This document shows positions 54,790-64,000 of a stretch of DNA of 64,000 nt, one piece after another. Positions within the stretch are counted from its first letter, which is position 1; the number at the start of each line of letters is the position of its first letter. A program made the position numbers and the translations under genes. The notes under the pieces were generated by a model. The model did not search any database and was not told the origin of the DNA. It saw nothing but the letters and a program-made list of their open reading frames with translations. This stretch comes from Clusia tigrina (Eukaryota; Arthropoda; Insecta; Diptera; Clusiidae). Location: contig OV050033.1 of NCBI GenBank assembly GCA_920105625.2, positions 97,316,918-97,380,917 on the forward strand, written 5' to 3'.

Positions 54790-55769
54790 CTATGCTACCC
54801 TTGATTCCCAAATCAAACACTGATAAAACTTCAAGTGGCCCTAATTTCTATACGGTACGTCCTACACCTATCAAAGTTTGCAACATACAAATGCTTGTAA
54901 CTTTTTACTGGAGCGTCATAAAACCTTGATATTTTGTAACAATAAAGCACTCGAGCCTCTTGTCAATTTAAGCTATCGTTCAAGGCTACGCTACCCTTGA
55001 GTCCCAAATCAAACACTGATAAAACTTCAAATGGCCCTAGCTTCTATACGGTACGTCCTACAATTATCAAAGTTTGCAACATACAAATGCTTGTAACTTT
55101 TTACTGGAGCGTAAAAAAAACTTGAAACTTTGTAACACTAAAGTACGCGAGCCTCTTGTCAATTTAAGCTATCGTTCAAGGCTACGCTACCCTTGAGTCC
55201 CAAATCAAACACTGATAAAACTTCAAGTGGCCCTAACTTCTATACGGTACGTCCTACACCTATCAAAGTTTGCAACATACAAATGCTTGTAACTTTTTAC
55301 TGGAGCGTCATAAAACCTTGATATTTTGTAACAATAAAGCACTCGAGCCTCTTGTCAATTTAAGCTATCGTTCAAGGCTACGCTACCCTTGAGTCCCAAA
55401 TCAAACACTGATAAAACTTCAAATGGCCCTAGCTTCTATACGGTACGTCCTACAATTATCAAAGTTTGCAACATACAAATGCTTGTAACTTTTTACTGGA
55501 GCGTAAAAAAAACTTGAAACTTTGTAACACTAAAGTACGCGAGCCTCTTGTCAATTTAAGCTATCGCTCAAAGCTATGATACCCTTGAGTCCCAAATCAA
55601 ACACTGATAAAACTTCAAATGGCCCTAGCTTCTATACGGTACGTCCTACAATTATCAAAGTTTGCAACATACAAATGCTTGTAACTTTTTACTGGAGCGT
55701 AAAAAAAACTTGAAACTTTGTAACACTAAAGTACGCGAGCCTCTTGTCAATTTAAGCTATCGCTCAAAG
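54790..55769 (+). repeat. 5-unit tandem duplication (980 bp), copy 2
   Basis: Direct tandem repeat of 53810-54789 with C to A at 55579. The following unit (55770) reads CTAACTTC, so the series stops at two. Confidence 0.88.
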
Positions 55770-56889
55770 CTATGCTACCCTTGATTCCCAAATCAAACAC
55801 TGATAAAACTTCAAGTGGCCCTAACTTCTATACGGTACGTCCTACACCTATCAAAGTTTGTAACATACAAATGCTTGTAACTTTTTACTGGAGCGTCATA
55901 AAACCTTGATATTTTGTAACAATAAAGCACTCGAGCCTCTTGTCAATTTAAGCTATCGTTCAAGGCTACGCTACCCTTGAGTCCCAAATCAAACACTGAT
56001 AAAACTTCAAATGGCCCTAGCTTCTATACGGTACGTCCTACAATTATCAAAGTTTGCAACATACAAATGCTTGTAACTTTTTACTGGAGCGTAAAAAAAA
56101 CTTGAAACTTTGTAACACTAAAGTACGCGAGCCTCTTGTCAATTTAAGCTATCGCTCAAAGCTATGCTACCCTTGATTCCCAAATCAAACACTGATAAAA
56201 CTTCAAGTGGCCCTGACTTCTATACGGTACGTCCTACACCTATCAAAGTTTGCAACATACAAATGCTTGTAACTTTTTACTGGAGCGTCATAAAACCTTG
56301 ATATTTTGTAACAATAAAGCACTCGAGCCTCTTGTCAATTTAAGCTATCGCTCAAAGCTATGCTACCCTTGATTCCCAAATCAAACACTGATAAAACTAC
56401 AAGTGGCCCTAACTTCTATACGGTACGTCCTACACCTATCAAAGTTTGTAACATACAAATGCTTGTAACTTTTTACTGGAGCGTCATAAAACCTTGATAT
56501 TTTGTAACAATAAAGCACTCGAGCCTCTTGTCAATTTAAGCTATCGTTCAAGGCTACGCTACCCTTGAGTCCCAAATCAAACACTGATAAAACTTCAAAT
56601 GGCCCTAGCTTCTATACGGTACGTCCTACAATTATCAAAGTTTGCAACATACAAATGCTTGTAACTTTTTACTGGAGCGTAAAAAAAACTTGAAACTTTG
56701 TAACACTAAAGTACGCGAGCCTCTTGTCAATTTAAGCTATCGCTCAAAGCTATGCTACCCTTGATTCCCAAATCAAACACTGATAAAACTTCAAGTGGCC
56801 CTAACTTCTATACGGTACGTCCTACACCTATCAAAGATTGCAACATACAAATGCTTGTAACTTTTTACTGGAGCGTCATAAAACCTTGA

Positions 56890-59742
56890 AATTTTGTAAC
56901 AATAAAGCACTCGAGCCTCTTGTCAATTTAAGCTATCGTTCAAGGCTACGCTACCCTTGAGTCCCAAATCAAACACTGATAAAACTTCAAATGGCCCTAG
57001 CTTCTATACGGTACGTCCTACAATTATCAAAGTTTGCAACATACAAATGCTTGTAACTTTTTACTGGAGCGTAAAAAAAACTTGAAACTTTGTAACACTA
57101 AAGTACGCGAGCCTCTTGTCAATTTAAGCTATCGCTCAAAGCTATGCTACCCTTGATTCCCAAATCAAACACTGATAAAACTTCAAGTGGCCCTGACTTC
57201 TATACGGTACGTCCTACACCTATCAAAGTTTGCAACATACAAATGCTTGTAACTTTTTACTGGAGCGTCATAAAACCTTGATATTTTGTAACAATAAAGC
57301 ACTCGAGCCTCTTGTCAATTTAAGCTATCGTTCAAGCCTACGCTACCCTTGAGTCCCAAATCAAACACTGATAAAACTTCAAATGGCCCTAGCTTCTATA
57401 CGGTACGTCCTACAATTATCAAAGTTTGCAACATACAAATGCTTGTAACTTTTTACTGGAGCGTAAAAAAAACTTGAAACTTTGTAACACTAAACTACGC
57501 GAGCCTCTTGTCAATTTAAGCTATCGCTCAAAGCTATGCTACCCTTGATTCCCAAATCAAACACTGATAAAACTTCAAGTGGCCCTAACTTCTATACGGT
57601 ACGTCCTACACCTATCAAAGTTTGCAACATACAAATGCTTGTAACTTTTTACTGGAGCGTCATAAAACCTTGATATTTTGTAACAATAAAGCACTCGAGC
57701 CTCTTGTCAATTTAAGCTATCGTTCAAGGCTACGCTACCCTTGAGTCCCAAATCAAACACTGATAAAACTTCAAATGGCCCTAGCTTCTATACGGTACGT
57801 CCTACAATTATCAAAGTTTGCAACATACAAATGCTTGTAACTTTTTACTGGAGCGTAAAAAAAACTTGAAAGTTTGTAACACTAAAGTACGCGAGCCTCT
57901 TGTCAATTTAAGCTATCGTTCAAGGCTACGCTACCCTTGAGTCCCAGATCAAACACTGATAAAACTTCAAATGGCCCTAACTTCTATACGGTACGTCCTA
58001 CACCTATCAAAGTTTGCAACATACAAATGCTTGTAACTTTTTACTGGAGCGTCATAAAACCTTGATATTTTGTAACAATAAAGCACTCGAGCCTCTTGTC
58101 AATTTAAGCTATCGTTCAAGGCTACGCTACCCTTGAGTCCCAAATCAAACACTGATAAAACTTCAAATGGCCCTAGCTTCTATACGGTACGTCCTACAAT
58201 TATCAAAGTTTGCAACATACAAATGCTTGTAACTTTTTACTGGAGCGTAAAAAAAACTTGAAACTTTGTAACACTAAAGTACGCGAGCCTCTTGTCAATT
58301 TAAGCTATCGCTCAAAGCTATGCTACCCTTGATTCCCAAATCAAACACTGATAAAACTTCAAGTGGCCCTAACTTCTATACGGTACGTCCTACACCTATC
58401 AAAGTTTGCAACATACAAATGCTTGTAACTTTTTACTGGAGCGTCATAAAACCTTGATATTTTGTAACAATAAAGCACTCGAGCCTCTTGTCAATTTAAG
58501 CTATCGTTCAAGGCTACGCTACCCTTGAGTCCCAAATCAAACACTGATAAAACTTCAAATGGCCCTAGCTTCTATACGGTACGTCCTACAATTATCAAAG
58601 TTTGCAACATACAAATGCTTGTAACTTTTTACTGGAGCGTAAAAAAAACTTGAAACTTTGTAACACTAAAGTACGCGAGCCTCTTGTCAATTTAAGCTAT
58701 CGCTCAAAGCTATGCTACCCTTGATTCCCAAATCAAACACTGATAAAACTTCAAGTGGCCCTAATTTCTATACGGTACGTCCTACACCTATCAAAGTTTG
58801 CAACATACAAATGCTTGTAACTTTTTACTGGAGCGTCATAAAACCTTGATATTTTGTAACAATAAAGCACTCGAGCCTCTTGTCAATTTAAGCTATCGTT
58901 CAAGGCTACGCTACCCTTGAGTCCCAAATCAAACACTGATAAAACTTCAAATGGCCCTAGCTTCTATACGGTACGTCCTACAATTATCAAAGTTTGCAAC
59001 ATACAAATGCTTGTAACTTTTTACTGGAGCGTAAAAAAAACTTGAAACTTTGTAACACTAAAGTACGCGAGCCTCTTGTCAATTTAAGCTATCGTTCAAG
59101 GCTACGCTACCCTTGAGTCCCAAATCAAACACTGATAAAACTTCAAGTGGCCCTAACTTCTATACGGTACGTCCTACACCTATCAAAGTTTGCAACATAC
59201 AAATGCTTGTAACTTTTTACTGGAGCGTCATAAAACCTTGATATTTTGTAACAATAAAGCACTCGAGCCTCTTGTCAATTTAAGCTATCGTTCAAGGCTA
59301 CGCTACCCTTGAGTCCCAAATCAAACACTGATAAAACTTCAAATGGCCCTAGCTTCTATACGGTACGTCCTACAATTATCAAAGTTTGCAACATACAAAT
59401 GCTTGTAACTTTTTACTGGAGCGTAAAAAAAACTTGAAACTTTGTAACACTAAAGTACGCGAGCCTCTTGTCAATTTAAGCTATCGCTCAAAGCTATGCT
59501 ACCCTTGAGTCCCAAATCAAACACTGATAAAACTTCAAATGGCCCTAGCTTCTATACGGTACGTCCTACAATTATCAAAGTTTGCAACATACAAATGCTT
59601 GTAACTTTTTACTGGAGCGTAAAAAAAACTTGAAACTTTGTAACACTAAAGTACGCGAGCCTCTTGTCAATTTAAGCTATCGCTCAAAGCTATGCTACCC
59701 TTGATTCCCAAATCAAACACTGATAAAACTTCAAGTGGCCCT
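56890..59742 (+). repeat. 25-unit-spaced duplication, copy 2
   Basis: Partner of 51990-54842. It begins after a unit reading AAAGATTGC with TTGAAATTTTG. It contains one copy of the 5-unit block that is doubled in the first copy, so the 5-unit doubling came after the 25-unit event, or one block was lost here. Confidence 0.86.
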
Positions 59743-61061
59743 AACTTCTATACGGTACGTCCTACACCTATCAAAGATTGCAACATACAAATGCTTGTAA
59801 CTTTTTACTGGAGCGTCATAAAACCTTGATATTTTGTAACAATAAAGCACTCGAGCCTCTTGTCAATTTAAGCTATCGTTCAAGGCTACGCTACCCTTGA
59901 GTCCCAAATCAAACACTGATAAAACTTCAAATGGCCCTAGCTTCTATACGGTACGTCCTACAATTATCAAAGTTTGCAACATACAAATGCTTGTAACTTT
60001 TTACTGGAGCGTAAAAAAAACTTGAAACTTTGTAACACTAAAGTACGCGAGCCTCTTGTCAATTTAAGCTATCGCTCAAAGCTATGCTACCCTTGATTCC
60101 CAAATCAAACACTGATAAAACTTCAAGTGGCCCTAACTTCTATACGGTACGTCCTACACCTATCAAAGTTTGTAACATACAAATGCTTGTAACTTTTTAC
60201 TGGAGCGTCATAAAACCTTGATATTTTGTAACAATAAAGCACTCGAGCCTCTTGTCAATTTAAGCTATCGTTCAAGGCTACGCTACCCTTGAGTCCCAAA
60301 TCAAACACTGATAAAACTTCAAATGGCCCTAGCTTCTATACGGTACGTCCTACAATTATCAAAGTTTGCAACATACAAATGCTTGTAACTTTTTACTGGA
60401 GCGTAAAAAAAACTTGAAAGTTTGTAACACTAAAGTACGCGAGCCTCTTGTCAATTTAAGCTATCGCTCAAAGCTATGCTACCCTTGATTCCCAAATCAA
60501 ACACTGATAAAACTTCAAGTGGCCCTAACTTCTATACGGTACGTCCTACACCTATCAAAGATTGCAACATACAAATGCTTGTAACTTTTTACTGGAGCGT
60601 CATAAAACCTTGATATTTTGTAACAATAAAGCACTCGAGCCTCTTGTCAATTTAAGCTATCGTTCAAGGCTACGCTACCCTTGAGTCCCAAATCAAACAC
60701 TGATAAAACTTCAAATGGCCCTAGCTTCTATACGGTACGTCCTACAATTATCAAAGTTTGCAACATACAAATGCTTGTAACTTTTTACTGGAGCGTAAAA
60801 AAAACTTGAAACTTTGTAACACTAAAGTACGCGAGCCTCTTGTCAATTTAAGCTATCGCTCAAAGCTATGCTACCCTTGATTCCCAAATCAAACACTGAT
60901 AAAACTTCAAGTGGCCCTAACTTCTATACGGTACGTCCTACACCTATCAAAGTTTGTAACATACAAATGCTTGTAACTTTTTACTGGAGCGTCATAAAAC
61001 CTTGATATTTTGTAACAATAAAGCACTCGAGCCTCTTGTCAATTTAAGCTATCGTTCAAGG
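59690..61061 (+). repeat. 4-unit tandem duplication (784 bp)
   Basis: The pair of markers TCAAAGATTGCAAC (59771/60555) and AAGTTTGTAACATAC (about 60169/60953) recurs 784 bp apart. This gives an eight-unit stretch built from two copies of a four-unit block. GAAAGTTTG at about 60417 is present in the first block only. Confidence 0.78.
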
Positions 61062-61257
61062 CTACGCTACCCTTGAGTCCCAAATCAAACACTGATAAAA
61101 CTTCAAATGGCCCTAGCTTCTATACGGTACGTCCTACAATTATCAAAGTTTGCAACATACAAATGCTTGTAACTTTTTACTGGAGCGTAAAAAAAACTTG
61201 AAACTTTGTAACACTAAAGTACGCGAGCCTCTTGTCAATTTAAGCTATCGCTCAAAG

Positions 61258-64000
61258 CTATGCTACCCTTGATTCCCAAATCAAACACTGATAAAACTTC
61301 AAGTGGCCCTAACTTCTATACGGTACGTCCTACACCTATCAAAGTTTGCAACATACAAATGCTTGTAACTTTTTACTTGAGCGTCATAAAACCTTGATAT
61401 TTTGTAACAATAAAGCACTCGAGCCTCTTGTCAATTTAAGCTATCGTTCAAGGCTACGCTACCCTTGAGTCCCAAATCAAACACTGATAAAACTTCAAAT
61501 GGCCCTAGCTTCTATACGGTACGTCCTACAATTATCAAAGTTTGCAACATACAAATGCTTGTAACTTTTTACTGGAGCGTAAAAAAAACTTGAAACTTTG
61601 TAACACTAAAGTACGCGAGCCTCTTGTCAATTTAAGCTATCGCTCAAAGCTATGCTACCCTTGAGTCCCAAATCAAACACTGATAAAACTTCAAATGGCC
61701 CTAGCTTCTATACGGTACGTCCTACAATTATCAAAGTTTGCAACATACAAATGCTTGTAACTTTTTACTGGAGCGTAAAAAAAACTTGAAACTTTGTAAC
61801 ACTAAAGTACGCGAGCCTCTTGTCAATTTGAGCTATCGCTCAAAGCTATGCTACCCTTGATTCCCAAATCAAACACTGATAAAACTTCAAGTGGCCCTAA
61901 CTTCTATACGGTACGTCCTACACCTATCAAAGTTTGCAACATACAAATGCTTGTAACTTTTTACTGGAGCGTCATAAAACCTTGATATTTTGTAACAATA
62001 AAGCACTCGAGCCTCTTGTCAATTTAAGCTATCGTTCAAGGCTACGCTACCCTTGAGTCCCAAATCAAACACTGATAAAACTTCAAATGGCCCTAGCTTC
62101 TATACGGTACGTCCTACAATTATCAAAGTTTGCAACATACAAATGCTTGTAACTTTTTACTGGAGCGTAAAAAAAACTTGAAATTTTGTAACACTAAAGT
62201 ACGCGAGCCTCTTGTCAATTTAAGCTATCGCTCAAAGCTATGCTACCCTTGATTCCCAAATCAAACACTGATAAAACTTCAAGTGGCCCTAACTTCTATA
62301 CGGTACGTCCTACACCTATCAAAGTTTGCAACATACAAATGCTTGTAACTTTTTACTTGAGCGTCATAAAACCTTGATATTTTGTAACAATAAAGCACTC
62401 GAGCCTCTTGTCAATTTAAGCTATCGTTCAAGGCTACGCTACCCTTGAGTCCCAAATCAAACACTGATAAAACTTCAAATGGCCCTAGCTTCTATACGGT
62501 ACGTCCTACAATTATCAAAGTTTGCAACATACAAATGCTTGTAACTTTTTACTGGAGCGTAAAAAAAACTTGAAACTTTGTAACACTAAAGTACGCGAGC
62601 CTCTTGTCAATTTAAGCTATCGTTCAAGGCTACGCTACCCTTGAGTCCCAAATCAAACACTGATAAAACTTCAAATGGCCCTAACTTCTATACGGTACGT
62701 CCTACACCTATCAAAGTTTGCAACATACAAATGCTTGTAACTTTTTACTGGAGCGTCATAAAACCTTGATATTTTGTAACAATAAAGCACTCGAGCCTCT
62801 TGTCAATTTAAGCTATCGTTCAAGGCTACGCTACCCTTGAGTCCCAAATCAAACACTGATAAAACTTCAAATGGCCCTAGCTTCTATACGGTACGTCCTA
62901 CAATTATCAAAGTTTGCAACATACAAATGCTTGTAACTTTTTACTGGAGCGTAAAAAAAACTTGAAACTTTGTAACACTAAAGTACGCGAGCCTCTTGTC
63001 AATTTAAGCTATCGCTCAAAGCTATGCTACCCTTGAGTCCCAAATCAAACACTGATAAAACTTCAAATGGCCCTAGCTTCTATACGGTACGTCCTACAAT
63101 TATCAAAGTTTGCAACATACAAATGCTTGTAACTTTTTACTGGAGCGTAAAAAAAACTTGAAACTTTGTAACACTAAAGTACGCGAGCCTCTTGTCAATT
63201 TGAGCGATAGCTCAAAGCTATGCTACCCTTGATTCCCAAATCAAACACTGATAAAACTTCAAGTGGCCCTAACTTCTATACGGTACGTCCTACACCTATC
63301 AAAGTTTGCAACATACAAATGCTTGTAACTTTTTACTGGAGCGTCATAAAACCTTGATATTTTGTAACAATAAAGCACTCGAGCCTCTTGTCAATTTAAG
63401 CTATCGTTCAAGGCTACGCTACCCTTGAGTCCCAAATCAAACACTGATAAAACTTCAAATGGCCCTAGCTTCTATACGGTACGTCCTACAATTATCAAAG
63501 TTTGCAACATACAAATGCTTGTAACTTTTTACTGGAGCGTAAAAAAAACTTGAAATTTTGTAACACTAAAGTACGCGAGCCTCTTGTCAATTTAAGCTAT
63601 CGCTCAAAGCTATGCTACCCTTGATTCCCAAATCAAACACTGATAAAACTTCAAGTGGCCCTAACTTCTATACGGTACGTCCTACACCTATCAAAGTTTG
63701 CAACATACAAATGCTTGTAACTTTTTACTTGAGCGTCATAAAACCTTGATATTTTGTAACAATAAAGCACTCGAGCCTCTTGTCAATTTAAGCTATCGTT
63801 CAAGGCTACGCTACCCTTGAGTCCCAAATCAAACACTGATAAAACTTCAAATGGCCCTAGCTTCTATACGGTACGTCCTACAATTATCAAAGTTTGCAAC
63901 ATACAAATGCTTGTAACTTTTTACTGGAGCGTAAAAAAAACTTGAAACTTTGTAACACTAAAGTACGCGAGCCTCTTGTCAATTTAAGCTATCGTTCAAG
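61258..64000 (+). repeat. 5- and 7-unit duplications at the right edge
   Basis: TTTTTACTTGAGCG recurs at 61371, 62351 and 63723 (spacings of 980 and 1372 bp, 5 and 7 units). CAATTTGAGC at 61821 returns at 63193, also 1372 bp apart. A 7-unit tandem duplication therefore covers about 61.8-64 kb. Its second copy continues past the window. Confidence 0.8.
63199..63216. repeat. Hairpin with inverted 6-bp loop
   Basis: TTTGAG, CGATAG, CTCAAA. The arms are perfect 6-bp inverted repeats. The sister unit at 61827-61844 has the same arms with the loop CTATCG, the exact reverse complement of CGATAG, and CTATCG is also the normal sequence of the array. The perfect left arm exists because of an A to G change (TTTAAG to TTTGAG) seen only in these two units. 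Confidence 0.85.

Larger units (their letters stand above)
51990..54842 (+). repeat. 25-unit-spaced duplication, copy 1
   Basis: Matches 56890-59742 at offset 4900 (25 units). Shared rare variants: CCCTGACTTC (52291/57191), TTCAAGCCTACGC (near 52434/57334), CTAAACTACGCG (near 52594/57494), GAAAGTTTGTAAC (near 52969/57869), TCCCAGATC (53041/57941) and CTAATTTCTA (53861/58761). The right edge is where this copy has a second CTAATTTC unit. Confidence 0.88.
1..64000 (+). repeat. Tandem satellite array, 196-bp unit, about 327 copies
   Basis: The unit starting CTATGCTACCC, CTACGCTACCC or CAATGCTACCC recurs every 196 bp from position 1 to the window end. Starts fall at 1+196k up to 22737, at 23040+196k up to 36368, at 36563+196k up to 43227, and at 43422+196k to the end. 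All units are in the same orientation and no foreign sequence interrupts them. The account of 322 units of 196 bp, two of 195 bp, a 303-bp fused pair and a terminal 195 bp sums to exactly 64000. Divergence between units is mostly at a fixed set of diagnostic positions, so subfamilies are visible. The architecture is that of eukaryotic constitutive heterochromatin. Centromeric function cannot be judged from sequence alone, and the family is not one I recognise. No gene, promoter, terminator or RNA gene can be supported anywhere in it. Compensating indels inside a unit were not excluded base by base. Confidence 0.98.
49890..64000 (+). repeat. Homogenised A2/B dimer zone
   Basis: From here to the window end nearly all units alternate A2 and B with a 392-bp period. 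The HindIII AAGCTTCC/CTTTGAAC subfamily and the CAATGCT start, both common to the left, are absent by eye. Departures from strict alternation are single extra B-like or A-like units (for example 54594, 59494, 61650 and 63022, which read CTATGCT with GAGTCCC). This zone has been homogenised separately from the left two thirds. Confidence 0.85.

Noticed and set aside
1..64000. CRISPR-like array of regular repeats
   Set aside because: There are no repeat and spacer alternations. The whole 196-bp period is conserved, there are no cas genes, and the unit is far longer than a CRISPR repeat plus spacer.
1..64000. CENP-B box
   Set aside because: No match to the TTCGNNNNANNCGGG core on either strand of the consensus. 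Single units such as TTCGATACGG near 50143 carry part of it by chance.

Overview
The whole window is one uninterrupted block of tandem satellite DNA, with no gene, RNA gene, transposon, CRISPR array or unique sequence. The repeat unit is 196 bp (about 38% GC by hand count of the first unit), and every copy is head-to-tail in the same orientation. Following the unit start from 1 to 64000 gives 327 units: 322 of exactly 196 bp, two of 195 bp (each missing one A from an A8 run), one fused pair of partial units (121 + 182 bp, formed by an 89-bp deletion at 22857/22858), and a last unit cut one base short by the window edge. This is typical of eukaryotic heterochromatin (centromeric, pericentromeric, subtelomeric or interstitial satellite). 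I do not recognise the family and cannot name the organism.

Units fall into a few subfamilies defined by linked variants. A1 carries AAGCTTCC (HindIII) and CTTTGAAC, plus CTCGAG (XhoI). A2 has AAGTTTGC and CTTGTAAC, usually with GATATTTTG and XhoI. B has CAAATGG, CTAGC, CAATTATC, an A8 run and GTACGCGAG in place of the XhoI site. Many units are chimeras of these modules, which points to crossover or conversion within units.

Layout: 1-4.6 kb is mainly A/B dimers, with a 16-unit duplication. 4.65-11.3 kb holds three related 7- to 10-unit blocks. About 8.25-22.74 kb is the first copy of a very large block, which recurs at about 30.1-42.2 kb with 12 fewer units and again in part at 42.2-45.7 kb. 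22.86-29.4 kb is a nested duplication with a 21-unit displacement. 45.7-48.5 kb is a 7-unit duplication. From about 49.9 kb to the end the array becomes a regular A2/B dimer (392 bp) that lacks the HindIII subfamily and carries newer duplications of 4, 5, 7 and 25 units.

The useful content is therefore the multi-scale history of the array: a monomer with degenerate internal repeats, dimers, higher-order blocks and macro-duplications, with deletion junctions that can be located. Two multi-unit deletions coincide with the only two shortened A runs found, and one unit carries a 6-bp inversion inside a small perfect hairpin. No protein-coding or RNA-based system is visible.
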